Source: Daphnia carinata (taxonomy: Eukaryota; Arthropoda; Branchiopoda; Diplostraca; Daphniidae). Taken from it: a stretch of 64,000 nucleotides of DNA. This document shows positions 1-14,800 of this stretch, in pieces. Where the stretch lies: the NCBI RefSeq assembly GCF_022539665.2, contig NC_081336.1, positions 6,864,278 through 6,928,277 of the forward strand. Reading direction: 5' to 3'. The position numbers and the translations under genes are program-made. Position 1 is the first letter of the stretch; each line of letters begins with the position of its first letter. The notes below the pieces were generated by a model. It did not search any database. It was given only the letters and a program-made list of their open reading frames with translations, and was not told where the DNA came from.

Positions 1-3000
1 GGGGGGGGGGGGGGGGGGGGGGGAGAGAGAAAAAAAGAAGCCGTAGACACGAAGGTGGGGAGGATGCTAGTCGATTGCCCGAAGGGAGCAAGAGCGTCGA
101 GACGCCCCCGTGCTCCCTGACTCAAACGTACGGCATAGCCTAACATAGGCGGATATAGATACAAAAGGGAGAGAGAGAGACCCTAACAAGGGAGTCCAAT
201 CGCATCCAGTTGACCCCTCCCATTTCATTTCTTTCGTCGTATGTCATGAGGGTCGATCATGTTCTCTATAATGAACGACAGTATTCCCTTGTCCCGAACC
301 ATCTCTACGCATTTCAACCGCTCACAATAAAACGCAGAACGTTAAGGATGTATCTCTATACGCAAGATGCAGGTGCCTAGTAATAACACTCTTACATAAG
401 GGAAATCAAATGTTTAAGCGTATTAAAACTACACACACCGTCATCCATACACACGAGAGATTATATAGCCAATTAGGCTATCTTGTTGTTGTACATTAAT
501 AAACTTATACGTAATTATTTAAAAGGGTCAATGTCGTGCGTTCGCTGTCGAGAGTTTGACTGGGTGGGCGAACGACAGCAAAATGCATAACGATTCTGAG
601 AATCAACTTGTTGGGGGCGAATTTTGCTTTCACTATCATCGACATGGTGACACAGTCTATGTATTGCTCTTGACGTGCGTCAGTTCATTCTAAGACGTGC
701 GTGTATAGAATTGCGGGGGGTTTTAATAACAAGCGGCCGGACACATCATTTCAAATGTCCCTGACGCGGGCAGCCTCACTCGTCTCACTTTAATTGGGAA
801 GAGGGTTGCGTTCTCTATTACGCACTCAAAGATACGTATACTTGAATTTATGTGCGTATTATTATACAGACATAAATGTATAGAACAAGGATGTGCTTTG
901 TTGAGAGAAATGTCTACCTGACTCAAGTGCTTCAATCTCGGGGCCTTGTTATAAGCCCGACAAGCGCCGCACTCGATTCCTCTTCAACCGAAAAGGGACA
1001 GCGTTACAAATGATTTTTAGTTTCACATTTAATTTCTTTTTTATTTTTATCCTGTTGCATATATTGTGATGAAACAAAGGAGGGCTCGTTTCTTTTTTAA
1101 TTCGCCTTCATTAGAACAAATGGGCATTGTTATGTATAAGGATCTTCATTTGCTATGTTTCTTATTTTTTGCGGGGAGGTCAGTGAGATATATCACCAAC
1201 TGATCGTGGATTACAATCGATTTAGACTTTAGGAAAAAAAAAGAGATATAAATAAATCAAAAGAGAATATAGCGTGATGACGATTAATGGCCGCTGAGCC
1301 ATAGTGCAATAAGAGTTGATGTTGTAAATTATCACGAGTGTAAAACTCTATACGCCTATATCGCATCAGGAGTTGATTGAACCAATTAGCGAGAGCATGC
1401 GCCTATCGTCTTTCTCAACGCAGAAAATGATGGCTATTAAAGTAAAGTTGGGCGTTTGATATCCCACGTCGTTTGTGTCGATGTGCCTATACTATCGCAG
1501 TGGTGGATATCATTGACGTCTGATGTATACCGATCTCTTCTCAACAATAAAACTTGATATGGAACAAACGCGCAACCATCGGCATGGATCAAGCCAAAGA
1601 CAAACACACGCAGACGTACCTTCCCCAATTAAATGTGATGCGACAAGCGATTGTGGCAGTAGCGCTCAATTGAGTTTGACGACGATGTGAAACGAAAAAC
1701 TTTGCGGACTATTTTCAAATGTTCCAGGTACATCCACGTGGAGTTTGCGATAACCTTCAAAATAAATTGGGAATACCCGAGAAAGACGCAATCAGGAACT
1801 TGTTTTTTTTTCCACATCAGTTGCTCGACTAACAAAGTCTCGTAAGTCCAACAGTTTGAAGGCTGTTAAAGTTATGTTATCCGCGTTATGGAACGTCGAG
1901 ATAATCGGGAAAAACAAATTGATCCACACACAATCAAAGATGTAGTCAGTCCTTGTTAATTGGACGCACTCCCCCGAAAGGTCTTTTAATTTCATCAAGG
2001 CCTTCTATTGCCGTTTGGTTGATTTGTGTTACGCACTGTATACACACACAGAAATGACGTGTTAATAGACGAAAAGGGGGTCCCTTCGCAGAGGATTAGG
2101 TTTGAAAGCTAACTCGGTTTTCTTCGAATAGAACATGAGAGAGAGAGCATTTCTATGGTATATGCCAAGAAAAATTCTTAATTGATCAGTCACGTACGAT
2201 GTGTGTCATAACTGCACAATTTGTAATTAGTCGTAACGTGCCAACAATGTCTCGTCACTACTCCTGAAGCAAAAAAAATTTGCATTTTTGCATCCCTCCT
2301 TTTTTTTTTCTTCAGACTTTAAAGGGCAAAGTTTTGCTTCAAATTTCAGAACGACAAAAGGTTTCACGCCTTTTGATTATTAATCCGCAAAGTTTCGCAC
2401 GCTCATTTTGCGCAAAACAACACATCCGTTTATCCTAAAAGCCGATGGTACTTCCTTCGCGTCGTTCACCATTTGTTTCTCTCCCTTTCAACAACAACAC
2501 AAAGTTTTTGGTCGGATAAGCCGGCCATTTTCCCTCTGTGCACTTAAAAAGCCTAGCTGTTCTATATGGACATTTATGGTTGGTTAGTCTAAAGGACTAA
2601 TTCATCCATCAGAAACAAAAAAAAAGGAGCACTACATTAATGGGCGACAGTTTTTTTTTTCAAACTCTACTTACATATTCCCTCCATCCGCCAATAAATT
2701 GCTGCGTTTTGCGGCTGCGTTTGTGAATTCATCGGTTCGTGTTGACACGAAAGCCTGTCGGAATCCGTATAAAGTTCATAACGTCGGATTCGGCATGCCC
2801 CTCCGCTATGTGTATGCGTCCCTTCAAAAGCTTGTGATTCATCTTCTCTATTTCATTCTTTTTGTGTGTGTTTTATTTCGTTGTTGGGTATTAAGTCGAC
2901 CGCGCACATTCAAAAAAGATGGCAACGAAATATTGAAAAGGGAAACTGGTGGCTTTTATTGACTCTGCGAAACATTGGCTGTTCATACACAGATGTTGTC

Positions 3001-3790
3001 TTACACACTTGAAAAAAAAAAAGAAGGGGGGAGTATCTTTTATGGACATGTACAGGATTATACTTAAGCAACATCCTTGATGAGAAATGACCTCACTTCA
3101 AGTCTGTTCGCCATCTTTTCAGTCAGGTACATTTTTTAAAATTTTTATTGTTGCAATGAACGAATTTTTCTATCGCTTCTTTAGATGCGCATGTATACAA
3201 TTGAAGCGGATGTACAATCACAAAAAAAAAATCCGGCGCCAATGGAACGCTCGGCGGGATGACGTGCTGGGAGTTGAATAAAATACGGAACGTAAACCGC
3301 CGGAAAGCTCAGTCAGCGCCCGAGCGGCATCCGCAAGCGACGTGCTTTCTTTGAGCTCTGTCCGACCCAAGTTTTCTTTCATCCACAATCCTTCATAATA
3401 TATATTTTTTTAAAGTATAGTTTTGTGTTTATACCGACGGTGAAGGAAACCTCCATCGCATACAGTTTGGACAATTCACGTTTTTACAGCGTTCGTGTTG
3501 TCGTTCACGATATTCATTTGGATATTCAAGTTGGGAAAGGGAAGAACCTTTTGTATGTTAAAAACAGTAAACGGGGACTTCTATACGGTTTCAAAGATCT
3601 AAAAAAAAAAAAAGGAGGGACGAAAACACAAAAGAATCGACGGGTCATCGTCATGTTTGAAACGGGCGGAGCAAACCCGTCAAGTGCTGCCAGTGGTAAT
3701 AGCCGAAAATACTGTAGGGTCAACAGTAAACGTATTCATCGTGTTTTCTCCAACGGACTGGTGTCGCATTTCACGTGTCCTCGTCGCCCG
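1..3790. other. Upstream region of the Ig-domain gene, no gene recognised
   Basis: The window opens with a 23-base G run followed by a purine-rich stretch. The rest is AT-rich with short homopolymers. I found no exon with recognisable protein family motifs. It probably holds the promoter and any 5' untranslated exons of the Ig-domain gene whose coding part begins at 3791, but I cannot point to a TATA box or start site with confidence. Confidence 0.4.
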
Positions 3791-6700
3791 ATGTCGCACC
3801 GGTGTCAATCGGCCAAGTTGCTGGCCATTTGGACGAGCATCGTGGCCGTTTTGGTCTTCTCAACGACCCCCGTTTTCGCCGTCGCTAAAGGTACAATTCA
3901 ATCGTCAAATCGTTTTAAAAAATTAGGTCATTCTCCGTCCGTTTTATAATGCGTTCCCCTCAAAAAAAAAAAAAAAGAACAAACAAGGAAGAACATCGAA
4001 ATGTGTGTGTAGCTCATTTGGCGATGTGATAGATACCGAGATGAGCAACATGGACAGCGAGAAAATGAGAAGTTAGTAGCCTAGAGGCGCTCTCGAGTTA
4101 CTCACATCGTCACTAGACTTTTATCATCGTCCATGTTTCTCTATACATGTAACTTCAGCGAGTAACAACCAACGGTGCGTTCGCTTTGATCGACTGCACC
4201 CCAAGTCCGAGGGCCTTGTAGAAATTCGAGATTCACCAAAGGACTAATGATCAAGGCTCATACACACAGCGAACAAAAAAAAAAGGATTTGAAAATGTTC
4301 AGTCCGAAAAAAATTCGATTTGTTTTACAACTTTCAAATAAAAATAGAGAAACAAAAAAAAAAAAAACGAGGCTATCGATCAAAGAGATGCAAGCCGTCA
4401 TTTGTCTTCATTTGTTTAGTCGTTTTATACATTCTAAGAGCACTTTTAGCTCTTGACGAGAATACAGCGTACGGTCGGATTGCTCCCCAATGTGCATCAA
4501 ACTGCGCCTCATCTAATCCCTCTCCCCTCAACACTTTTTGGCCTCCCCAGTGGGCGGCCAATCTTCCAGTTCAACGCCAACCGTCTGCGTGTAAATGTAG
4601 AGCAAAAGAAAAAAAATGACCGACATACAAACATTCATACATATGTTTATTTATCTTTATGAAGTATTGTACGTACACGATGAAAAGATTCCACACAAGA
4701 GTCGACTCAAGAAGTTGCATCTTTTTTTTTTGTTCAACTGTTTTTCGTTAGAAGCTCCTTCCTTTTTTCTCTCTTTCTCCCTGCTTTTGACAAAGACGTT
4801 GATCACGTTCTGTCGAAGAAGAAGAAAAAAACGAGAGGGACAGCAAACTCACGGTCTCAAAGGTACACGAAATCCTTGCCGACACTTGAACGTAATAATC
4901 CAGTAGTACACAGACACACAACTTTTGTTGTTGTCTACGAACCTTTTTCAAGGAAATAAAAAAAAAATATGTGCGTGGCGTATAGTTGAAAAGGAAATAT
5001 TATGTCTATAATGTACAATGCTCCAAGTTGAAAATCTAACAACAGTTAGCAGAGGAACACATGTTACAAGAAAACCAAGTACAGCAAATCGCAGGACGAC
5101 ATTATTTTTTTTTTGTTTTGTTTATTTCTATTCGTCTGAAGGCCCGGCAAAGTTAGTGAGAACAACCCGTCGAAAGTTTCGCCCAGAGGCACGTAATGAA
5201 ACATCAAAAGAAAAAAGATGATACAACAAACAAGAGACATTTAATATATATATATATATATTCTTTCGTCGTTTCAAAGAATTCGACATAAGGATGTCAT
5301 TATCATTTGTGTGCACATGTCGTCAATAAGAAAAAGAAAAAAAAAACAAATGTTGCACACTTTTATTTCTGAACTTTTTCGTGTAGACGATGTAGAGTAG
5401 AACATATTGTTTCTTAGTTTAGATACTGGGGGCCTTATTAGCAACTGTTTGGCTTCATTAGCTGCCCCCCTTCGTTGCCTGGACGCGTGTAATATAGAGA
5501 AGCAGCCGGGGGATCGCCTTGCAGCCTCGAATTTCGCGAAAGAATCCAATCGAATTTTCTCATAATGAAGCTGAGATGAAATGAAAAAAAAAAAAAAAAA
5601 AAAGAACGGGGGAAAGGGAATAAGCGTGTGTAGTTGGGAGCAAGCAGAACAACAGACAAAACGACCTCCTTTTTGATGCGACCCAAAATTGTTGCACACT
5701 ATAGTTGAATGACGTCATAGTCGTTCATAGACGCATTGTTTCACGTATAAAGCTAACGCGTTTTTGGGTTTAAAAACAGGTTCGATGGGTCCCGATCCTG
5801 AATTCGTGGAACCGCTACAAAATCTGACAGTAACGGCGGGCCGAGATGTCAAATTGCAGTGCTCCGTTAAACACCTCGGCTCTTACAAGGTATGGATTTT
5901 TCTTTTTTTGTTTGTTGTTGTTGTATAAACCTGTGGTGCAGCTTGAATTTGTTTTACGTCTGGGGTCATATGCCGTGAAACGGGAGGGATAAAAGGGACC
6001 GGCCAATCTCGTGAATGGATTAAATAAGAGCCCTTCGTTCTATTGGATCATTCAGGTCGCCTGGATCTATATGGAACGGTCGGCTATTCTGACGGTGCAG
6101 AATCACGTCATCACGCGCAATCCTCGCATTAGCGTCTCGCATGACCAGCATCACACATGGAATTTGCACATCGCATCCATTCAAGAATCGGATCGCGGCG
6201 GATACATGTAAAATACGCGATCGTTCATCACAAAGTTCGACTTCATTAAATTGATTCTGAATTTAGGTGCCAAATCAACACAGCCGCTGCCAAGACTCGC
6301 GTCGGTTACATCACCGTTGTCGGTAAGTGCATCGCGTTTAGACCCAATCAGCTATCGCTTAATAAATGCAGGAATCATCAAAGAAAAACGTCGATTAAAA
6401 AAACACGGAAATCCTCCTCCATTTTGCGTCGTCCCCCTTCTCGACAGGGCCAAAGAGGGATGATGTATGTTTAGCAAATGTTGATGATCTCAACAAGAGA
6501 TGTGAGCCATTCTCTTATGAATAGCAGAGTAGGGACAAACTTTGGCTAAGGTCCGTTAATCGCTGACATGGTTCGTTAAAAGAAAGTGTATATATATATT
6601 CTGGTGTTGCGCAGCTCGTGGATGCAGACAAAAGAGATAGAGGGGGAGATTTGGGTCCCGATCCAAAAGCATCGTCAATTGAGATCCCTTTCCCCACTGA

Positions 6701-8795
6701 TGAAATAGGCTCATGTACACACGGTCTGTACGTGTGCATACAGAGAGAGGGGAGAGATATAAGATGGAATGCATCGATCCATCACGGTCTATCAACCGAT
6801 GCCAACTGGTGAACAAAGTCAAAAGACCTCTTATTTATCATACTCAAGTGGGGAAAACGAAATGTGCATTGCTGCGACGCGGTAGGGCCATGTATAGATC
6901 GTGTTGCGTATACAGAGTCTAGGGGCATAAACTAAAAGAAGTGCAACAATCCCGAATTTTTTGGAAATAGCGTTGAAGTAGTAACAACAGAAGAAGACTA
7001 TGGCTCTCTGACGTAGATTTTCTTTGAGTACAAAAATAGAGACAGGCGAAATTTTTTTTTAAGGGATCAACGAAGGATTGGGAAAAATGGAATTTAAGAA
7101 ATGTGAAATACAAATCAACGAATTTTTTGTTATTTATTTATTTTTTTTTTCAGGATTGACCCGCCTAGGGGCTCAATCCCGCAGTCACAAAAAGGCCTTG
7201 CAGACATAGTCTCCCGAAAAAAAATCAAAAATAAGAAGAGAAAAGTCGAAGCAATCTCCGGTTCCTTTATATCCGTCCCGTCTCTCTCTCGTATAAACAA
7301 ATATTTGACCAGTACTCTTTTTTGTTTCTTTTTACCGAATCAACAAATGGGAAGACATTTCACTCAAGTTTTTATATGGACACACACATATCTATCGCAC
7401 CATGCTACACACAATGTACACATATACTACGTAGACGTGCAATGAGATTCACGAAGAAAAAGGGCTTTTTGTTTTTTCCCTTTTTCGATCCAAAATCCCC
7501 TCCGATTTTTCATCTGGATGTGCTTTGATTGACTCGAAAGACTCACCGTCTTATTGGTTCCCTTATATGATATAGAAGGCTCCCTTCTAGGGGTTCTTAA
7601 AAGTGCAAAGCGGCGTGAATGAGAGAGCTCCCTTCCTTGGTGTCGTATATACGAAGTGTCAGACAAGTCAGCGAGCAACTGGAGAGCCTTCAGTCCTTCA
7701 CGCAGACATTTATATTGTGTGTCTCTTTATTTACCACGCGTGTGTGTGTGTGTGTGTGTCGGCGATGTAGCAAAGAGACAGATTGCGTCTGATGCGGCCG
7801 TGAGAGGAGCCTATTCGTTCCTTTCTTTCCGCGGGGCACAAACATCTGAAACTAGTGACACGTGCTGTCCCGCCTCCCTTCCCCCTTTTTTTCTTATTCC
7901 CGCGGTTAAACTTGATTGGTATTTTTGTGTGTGTTGGCTATTGCTGAAAGCGGAGGGGCATCGTCGCAGAGGGGCATCAGAGAAAAATAGGGTGCCGTTT
8001 TTTGCGATTGATGATCGCGGTGTGAAACGCCTATAGTGGTGGGGTTCATCAAAGTGAAACATTGATTTGGATAAAGTGTGGGGGGAATTAAAGATTTTAA
8101 AAGATTAGAGGGATGAATAGAGTTTTTAAAATTTAAATGGCGTTGAAGAGGAAATGGCTAGGTCCCGCAGTCAGCCACTGGAAATCCATTAGAACAAGCC
8201 GATTTGCATATGCTGGGTTGTAAAACGAATTTAAAAGGTGGGGGCGGGGAAATAAAAATACCGGAAGCGCTTGGTTTATTTTATAATATTCGGAATTTAG
8301 AAATTCAGTCGCCCAGCAAATGCAAAACAATGCGTGTTTACTTCATTTTCACGAAGGATGGCGACGTTTTTTTCAAAGCAGTCCTTGTGCTTTCTACATA
8401 GCCTTTAATTTCATATCCCGTCCCTATCCAGTACCGCCGAGTATCGACGACGCTCTAAGCAGCTCCAGCGTGACGGCCAGAGAGCAGAGCTCTGTGACGT
8501 TGACGTGCAACGCAACAGGCACACCGCCGTTGACGGTCCGCTGGCGGCGAGAAGACGGCAAACTCATCAACATCAACCGCACACACGCCGGTATTTACGT
8601 GTTTCTATTATCTCCCCGTGTAAATGGGTAAAATAGGAAAATGTGCACAGCACGAAATTCGCTTTGAAAAAAAAAATGAAGGGTCAACAACTGTCAAGAG
8701 CAAAACTTTTGTGGGACAATTTCCTGCAGATGAATATGGGGGTGTGTGTGAATGTGATGATTCAATCTGTGTTAGCTGCAGGGCAATCCTTTTTT

Positions 8796-8830
<35 letters not shown>

Positions 8831-11800
8831 CTGATTATTGATTGATTGGAATGATGATGTTGTTTGTGTATGACAGTAACCGAATGGGAGGGGACACATC
8901 TGGACCTGAACAAAGTCAGCCGTTACGATATGGGTGCCTATTTGTGCATCGCAAGTAACGGCGTACCGCCGACCGTCAGCAAACGCATCAGTCTCTCTGT
9001 CGAATGTAAGTCTTTTTTTTTTCCTATGAATTCCGCGATCTTATATCATGGTGTTGGATGCCGTTCATTAAAATTTTAAACAAAATATTCCTGGCTGATA
9101 ATTTTATTCATCGCTTGATTGTTCATGCGTGATGAAAAGCCTCCGCTACGGACGTCATTATTTTTCGTGTCTTTTTTTATTTTTCAAATGCGACAAGCGG
9201 ATCTAACTCTCTCTCGGACAGTGTCACTGTCCACCCCCCCCCCCCCAAAAAAAAAAAAAAAAAAATTCCGTCTGACAGGATGAAAATGTATATGTACGTT
9301 AATTGTCTTTCTTTTATGTATTTTTTGTTTTGTTTTTTATGATTTCTGTCCGGATGCGTCCAACAGTTCCGCCTTCGGTCACGCTTCATCAGCAGTTGAT
9401 TGGCGCCCCGCTAGGGTCGACCGTCTCGCTAGACTGCACCATTGAATCCAGTCCGGCTGCTCTGCATTTTTGGAGTCGCAGTGACGGAACGGATCTGCAC
9501 GAAGCGGCTAAATATCTCATGCAATCTTCTTCGTCCATTGGACCCATCGTCACGCCCAGCGGTTCATCGCAAACGTCTTGGCCAGCGTTTCGTATTCAAG
9601 TATTTGTGCCACCCTCTTCCCCAATCAAACGTGTGATGTCAATCCATCTCCTGATATTTTTTATTTATCATTTTCGAAATAGTTGCGATTGACTATCGTC
9701 AATGTCACGAGCAGAGATTACGGGGCCTACCGCTGCGTGGCTAAGAATCAGTACGGCGAAGCTGACGGAGTCATCACTTTCCACCGTAAGTTATGACATC
9801 CTCTTTCTTTTCAATCTTTCGCTTCCGTCTTTCCCCGAACAACATCAGCTGCTAGACGAAACATGATATAAAAGGGGAATGCGTGCGAATGTCAGTAAAG
9901 AGTTCATCTTTACCCACCCTCAGTACTTTCACCAATTGAATGTACGACAAAAGGTTTTTTCTTTTTTCCTTTTTTTTGTTGAAAGAAAATGTCATCTACG
10001 TTATATTCGTGCCCATTTTCATTTGAATATGGGATTCGTTCTTCCTTTTTTCATAATAGAACGCAACGCGATGAAGGAGTTTGAGTCCAACATTAAAATA
10101 CGAGGAAATCGGGTAGTCCCTCTCGAATCTTATATTATAAGAAAGGTGGGATATACATCGCTCCTCAGACTTTTCAATGTGCGTTTTCCTTTTTTTGTTG
10201 GGGGACATTACAGTTTGTTATAGACGCCGTTATGTATATAGAAAATGTTTTCAACGGAAACGTCGATGAGAAAGGCTCGTTGTTTGCGACATTTCCTTCA
10301 TCGTTTCTCACGTCGCTTCGCGTTTGTTACACTGATATTGGAGAGATGTTTTGCGGCTCTTTTTAAAGAGAAACGAAAATAATAAGATGCGCCCACGAAA
10401 CGGCAATGGCTTTTTTTTTTAAGAGAGGGGTGCGTGTGTATTAATGACATACCACCGACGTTCATTACGTACATTCCCCGCTAAGGCTATACATATACGA
10501 ACGAGGGAAATTGGAGTGCAAACTTTTGAGGAATTTATCAAAAGCGAATCTCGAGAATGTCAACCACATCCCCCATTATATTGATCTCCTTTTATTTTAA
10601 ATCATATTTTTTTCTTTATTGTAATGTAAAACAACTTTTCTAGCGGCTATAGTAGGACGATGATGTTTATCTCTTTAGCCTTTTGCGACGCCGTTCCCCT
10701 TGTAAAGTTGTTGTTTTGTTTTTTAACGTGAAGGCTGATAAAAGTTGTTTTTATAGCTAGCGGTCAACGAAAGTATAGCTCCCTCATTTTTTTTTTATTC
10801 CCATCTCGATTTATTAAAGCAGATAGAGCCATGTATAAGGAAATCAGAGGCTGTATCATTCGGGTTTAATATTGTCTCGCTGTGTTCCGAGAAATGCATT
10901 TGATACCGTGAATGAGTTGTATGTTTCCGCTTGTCAACTATTTACAACACTTGGTCGCACGTCCGCCGTTCCCGATAATAATTGCATTTTCAACCATCAG
11001 AGCGATATTGTAATATAAATTAATTGTCCTTTGGGTTTTTTCGCCCTTTCAATTCCATAATTTATCCATCAAATAAAACTGAGGGGTTCCGGCCTTTGTG
11101 TGAAATAATAATAAAATTAATGTGCCATTCCTGAAGCGACAGCTTGTTCCGGCACAGCGTCCAAACCAAACAATTCAATATTCTCTTCGATGGCTATTGC
11201 GTATAAAGAGGGAAAACGGGCAAAAATGGATGGGCTTTAATAGTTATCAAACCCCTTTGCTTTTTCATATGTTGCCTAACCATATTATAGACCAGCGCAT
11301 GATGGCAAACGAGAAGAAATGTTTTGTGGCTTGGGGTATTCGGGTCATCTTGTACTGTATCCCTTTTTTTCCCCATGTAGAACACACAACTTGGAAATGA
11401 CTGGAACATTCACATAAAAAAAAAATAAGAAAAGTTTGGGGCTGGACACGTTAGCTGGTTGCGCTTAGTCCCAGATCTTGCCCATCTCAATGTATACGCA
11501 ACTTGACGCCGGGTTGACAAACTCGTTTAGCGGTCCAAAGCTTTTTGCTATGCTTTTTGGCTGGACTTTTGTGAGAGTGCTACAGCAATAACTTACACAC
11601 GTTCCCCTCCCTTTTTTTTGTGTGTGTGGTGCTGTTGAATCAAAACTTCCTTTGCCCGCCGAGATCTCGAGGAAAATCGTTCCAACAGTTTAGCGGACAC
11701 AGCGAAAGAAGAAAACTTTGAGGGGGAGAGCAAGGGAATGAGAATATTGAGTAAATGTAGGGGAAAAAAAAAAAGAGAAGAGGCTTTTGATGATAAATAT

Positions 11801-14800
11801 AGTAACTTTTCTACGACCATCGGACCTAAAACCTCGTCCCCATTTTTTTACACCTCAGTGTTATCAACGATGGCGTTATCCAAGCCGCGACAGCAAATCC
11901 CCCAACTAGAAAAAATAAAAATAAAAGGGGAAACATCTATTTTTTATGGATAAGAAATAAACAGAAGTTTGTTATCATGAAAGAAAAAGGAATAAAGAGA
12001 GAGAAAGGAATATATCCCACAAGGCTATTTTGTTCCATGTGTTTAGATTGACTGCGGACAAGTGTCAATACATCCAGCCTGCTTAACCAATCCGTGACGA
12101 TAAATATGTAACGGAATTACGAGCTTAAAAGGGACACAAGCCTCTGGCTGTATGCAAAACCTTTTATTTTTTTTACCCAATCTTTATTGCGTTTTAATCC
12201 GGAGATATGCGAGAAATAAATGCGAAGACATTAATGCTGGGACAAGTTAACGATCCCATTATTTCTAGAGCGTACGGAATAATGAAGCCAGTAAGAGCTA
12301 TTTGTAATGGCAGCTTAAGTCTTGCAACAGATTTACACCTTGGAACTAAATCCATATCCGCAAAGCGTCCGCAAATATACCCGAATCCCTTGTTTCTTTA
12401 TAAAACATCTGAGATTTGGTCGGCATTACTCGAATAATTGCATCGCATTAAACCGCTTAGATGAGAGTGTTATAAAATACATCGCAGTCATGATGCGATT
12501 GTCTATTTAAACTCGACTGGGCTTGACCAGCCTCCCTTTGTTTCACGATCACGCAGCAACGTCCACTGACGCTCAGTGTGTCTAATACACAATATTCCGG
12601 AATAATAACCCTTTGCGAATGTGTAAGAAGGTAGCCGTCCATGTAAAAATGGGACCGAGCATTTTATATATGAAAATGAAGTGAGGGGTTTCTACTGTAT
12701 ATTACAACCCCAGCAGAACAATCGCATCGTAGGGGACATAACACGAGGGTGTGTTATTGAGGGTAGTAAACGGGGTTGCGTACAATTCAGTTGGGGGTAA
12801 TAGGAGTCGTGTGGCGGGCAAACGACAAGGGTAAAAATAGAGGGGAGCCCATCTGCCGTTGTTCGATTGCAATGTGACGCCGAAAGAAATTCGTGGCCGA
12901 CATCAACGCCAAAACATAACTGAGAAAAGGAGGGAGAGACACAGAAATGTATATAAGGGTTGGTTATGGTGGTCTTGGGTAAAACAGACGCTGACCGTAC
13001 AGGATTTTGCGATCGATCGTGATAGATAAGACTGCGATTCGCTTTCCTTTGGCCGCGATAGTTGTCCACAGCCTTTCATGTTTGGTATGGCTTCCCTTTT
13101 AAGCCTATATAGGAAAGCGTAAACAAGGAAAAAGGGAAGCGAGGCTGCTGGATCGTTAAATTCCAGTGGCGAAAAATGGAATGTTTATTAAACAACATTT
13201 TGAAGCCCATACGCTATTAAGAGCACAATAATGTCAGACGACATTTAGGGGATATATCCATTTGTTATTTAATAGATTATGTTTATTGATTTTTGTTCAA
13301 ATTAGATCGCGGGGGATGCGAGTTCATTTTTGAAATAAATTGCGGTTAGTATGATCTTGTTTTACAGGCGATATAGCTGCCTTGTATATTTTTTTCAGAA
13401 AAAAAAAAATAGGTTTGTAAAGAAGACATGCTCACGAAGAATTCCCTACGATGAATTATGTGGTCGTTTGTCGCGTCCCAGTGCTTCCGGTGCTTCAATA
13501 TCGCCAACTCTATCTCGATTCATCTATGGCATTCTTTTTGTGTTTTGTTTTTTCCCCCTAGCTCTTGTAATTTTTATTTTTTTTTGTCTTTTGTTTCCTT
13601 TTTAGTAGGAATTGTCGGTGGCTCTGTTGGTAATAAATTATTCTCATGATCGATATCGTTCGTTGATCTCTGCTCCCGCAATGTTTAATTCTTGGTCCCG
13701 CCGCTGCACGCAAATACGTTTTGTTTTTTTCTCTATTTTTAATTCTAGAGAGAAACCCACTCACAGTTTGCATGAATCAAAGCAAACAATTATAAAAGGG
13801 CTTTATTACAAATAATGAGAACGCATTAGCTGCCTTTTCGGGGTGAAAGATCTAAAGTGGAGGCAATGAGCCCCTTTTATCCTATTTTGCATTCAAGAAT
13901 TTTATTGGCCCGTAAAATCCTAAACACATTTATTTCTTTTTTTTTTTAACTCCGTTTAGTTTGACCGTGTGAGCAATTGCCATTGTCAATCTTTTTTCGA
14001 TTGGCGGAAAACTGTTGGGCTTCACGCGTCATCCCTCCCAACAAAAAAATGATGAACAATCCTAGTCACGCGCGGGTCCCTGCGTAAGGACTCGATTGTT
14101 CGCCCAACTATTCCGTCCCCTTAGGGTATGACTTGTTGTATATTCTTGTGTCGTTCATCGCCAATTCGATGCCCTCCTTTTCTTTCTCTACACTCCCTAA
14201 TTTCCCCTTACGTTTGCGAAGAAAGTTGGCCATGATTCCCCTGTTTGATTATTACGTCGACGAGGCATTGACGTAACACACGTCTCGTTTCATGCCGTTA
14301 ATGTATGCTCGAATTCATCTGTTGAGCTTCAATGACCAAGGTGAATGGCTAAACCATTCATTCTTCTATGTAACGAACGCGATCACATATCCGTTAGCTT
14401 TCGTCAAAGTTCTTCTCGGCTAGAGGTTCATGTCATATTGCCTGTCGCCTATACAAATGACGAGGGGCTATGTTCAGCACGATCAGAAAAACGTGGATTC
14501 ATGTGGATGTACAACAAGTAATGCCAGTATAAAACTAGTGGCAACAGATGTAACTTTGCTTACGTCTACGGTTTGTATGAATCGATCGCCTACCGTATTA
14601 GAAATGCGAGTTGCACAACAGGAAATTGATCGTGCCAGCATGTCAGTGTATGCCCTATAGGAAAAATCATTCGCTAGTTTTTAATAATAAAGAAGCCGTA
14701 TATTTATTCCGGATAAGAAAAACCTCTGCTTAATTTTTTTTGTGAGTAGATACACAGTCGGTCACCACGTCAACGGCATCGAACCGCGCGAATTTGCCCC

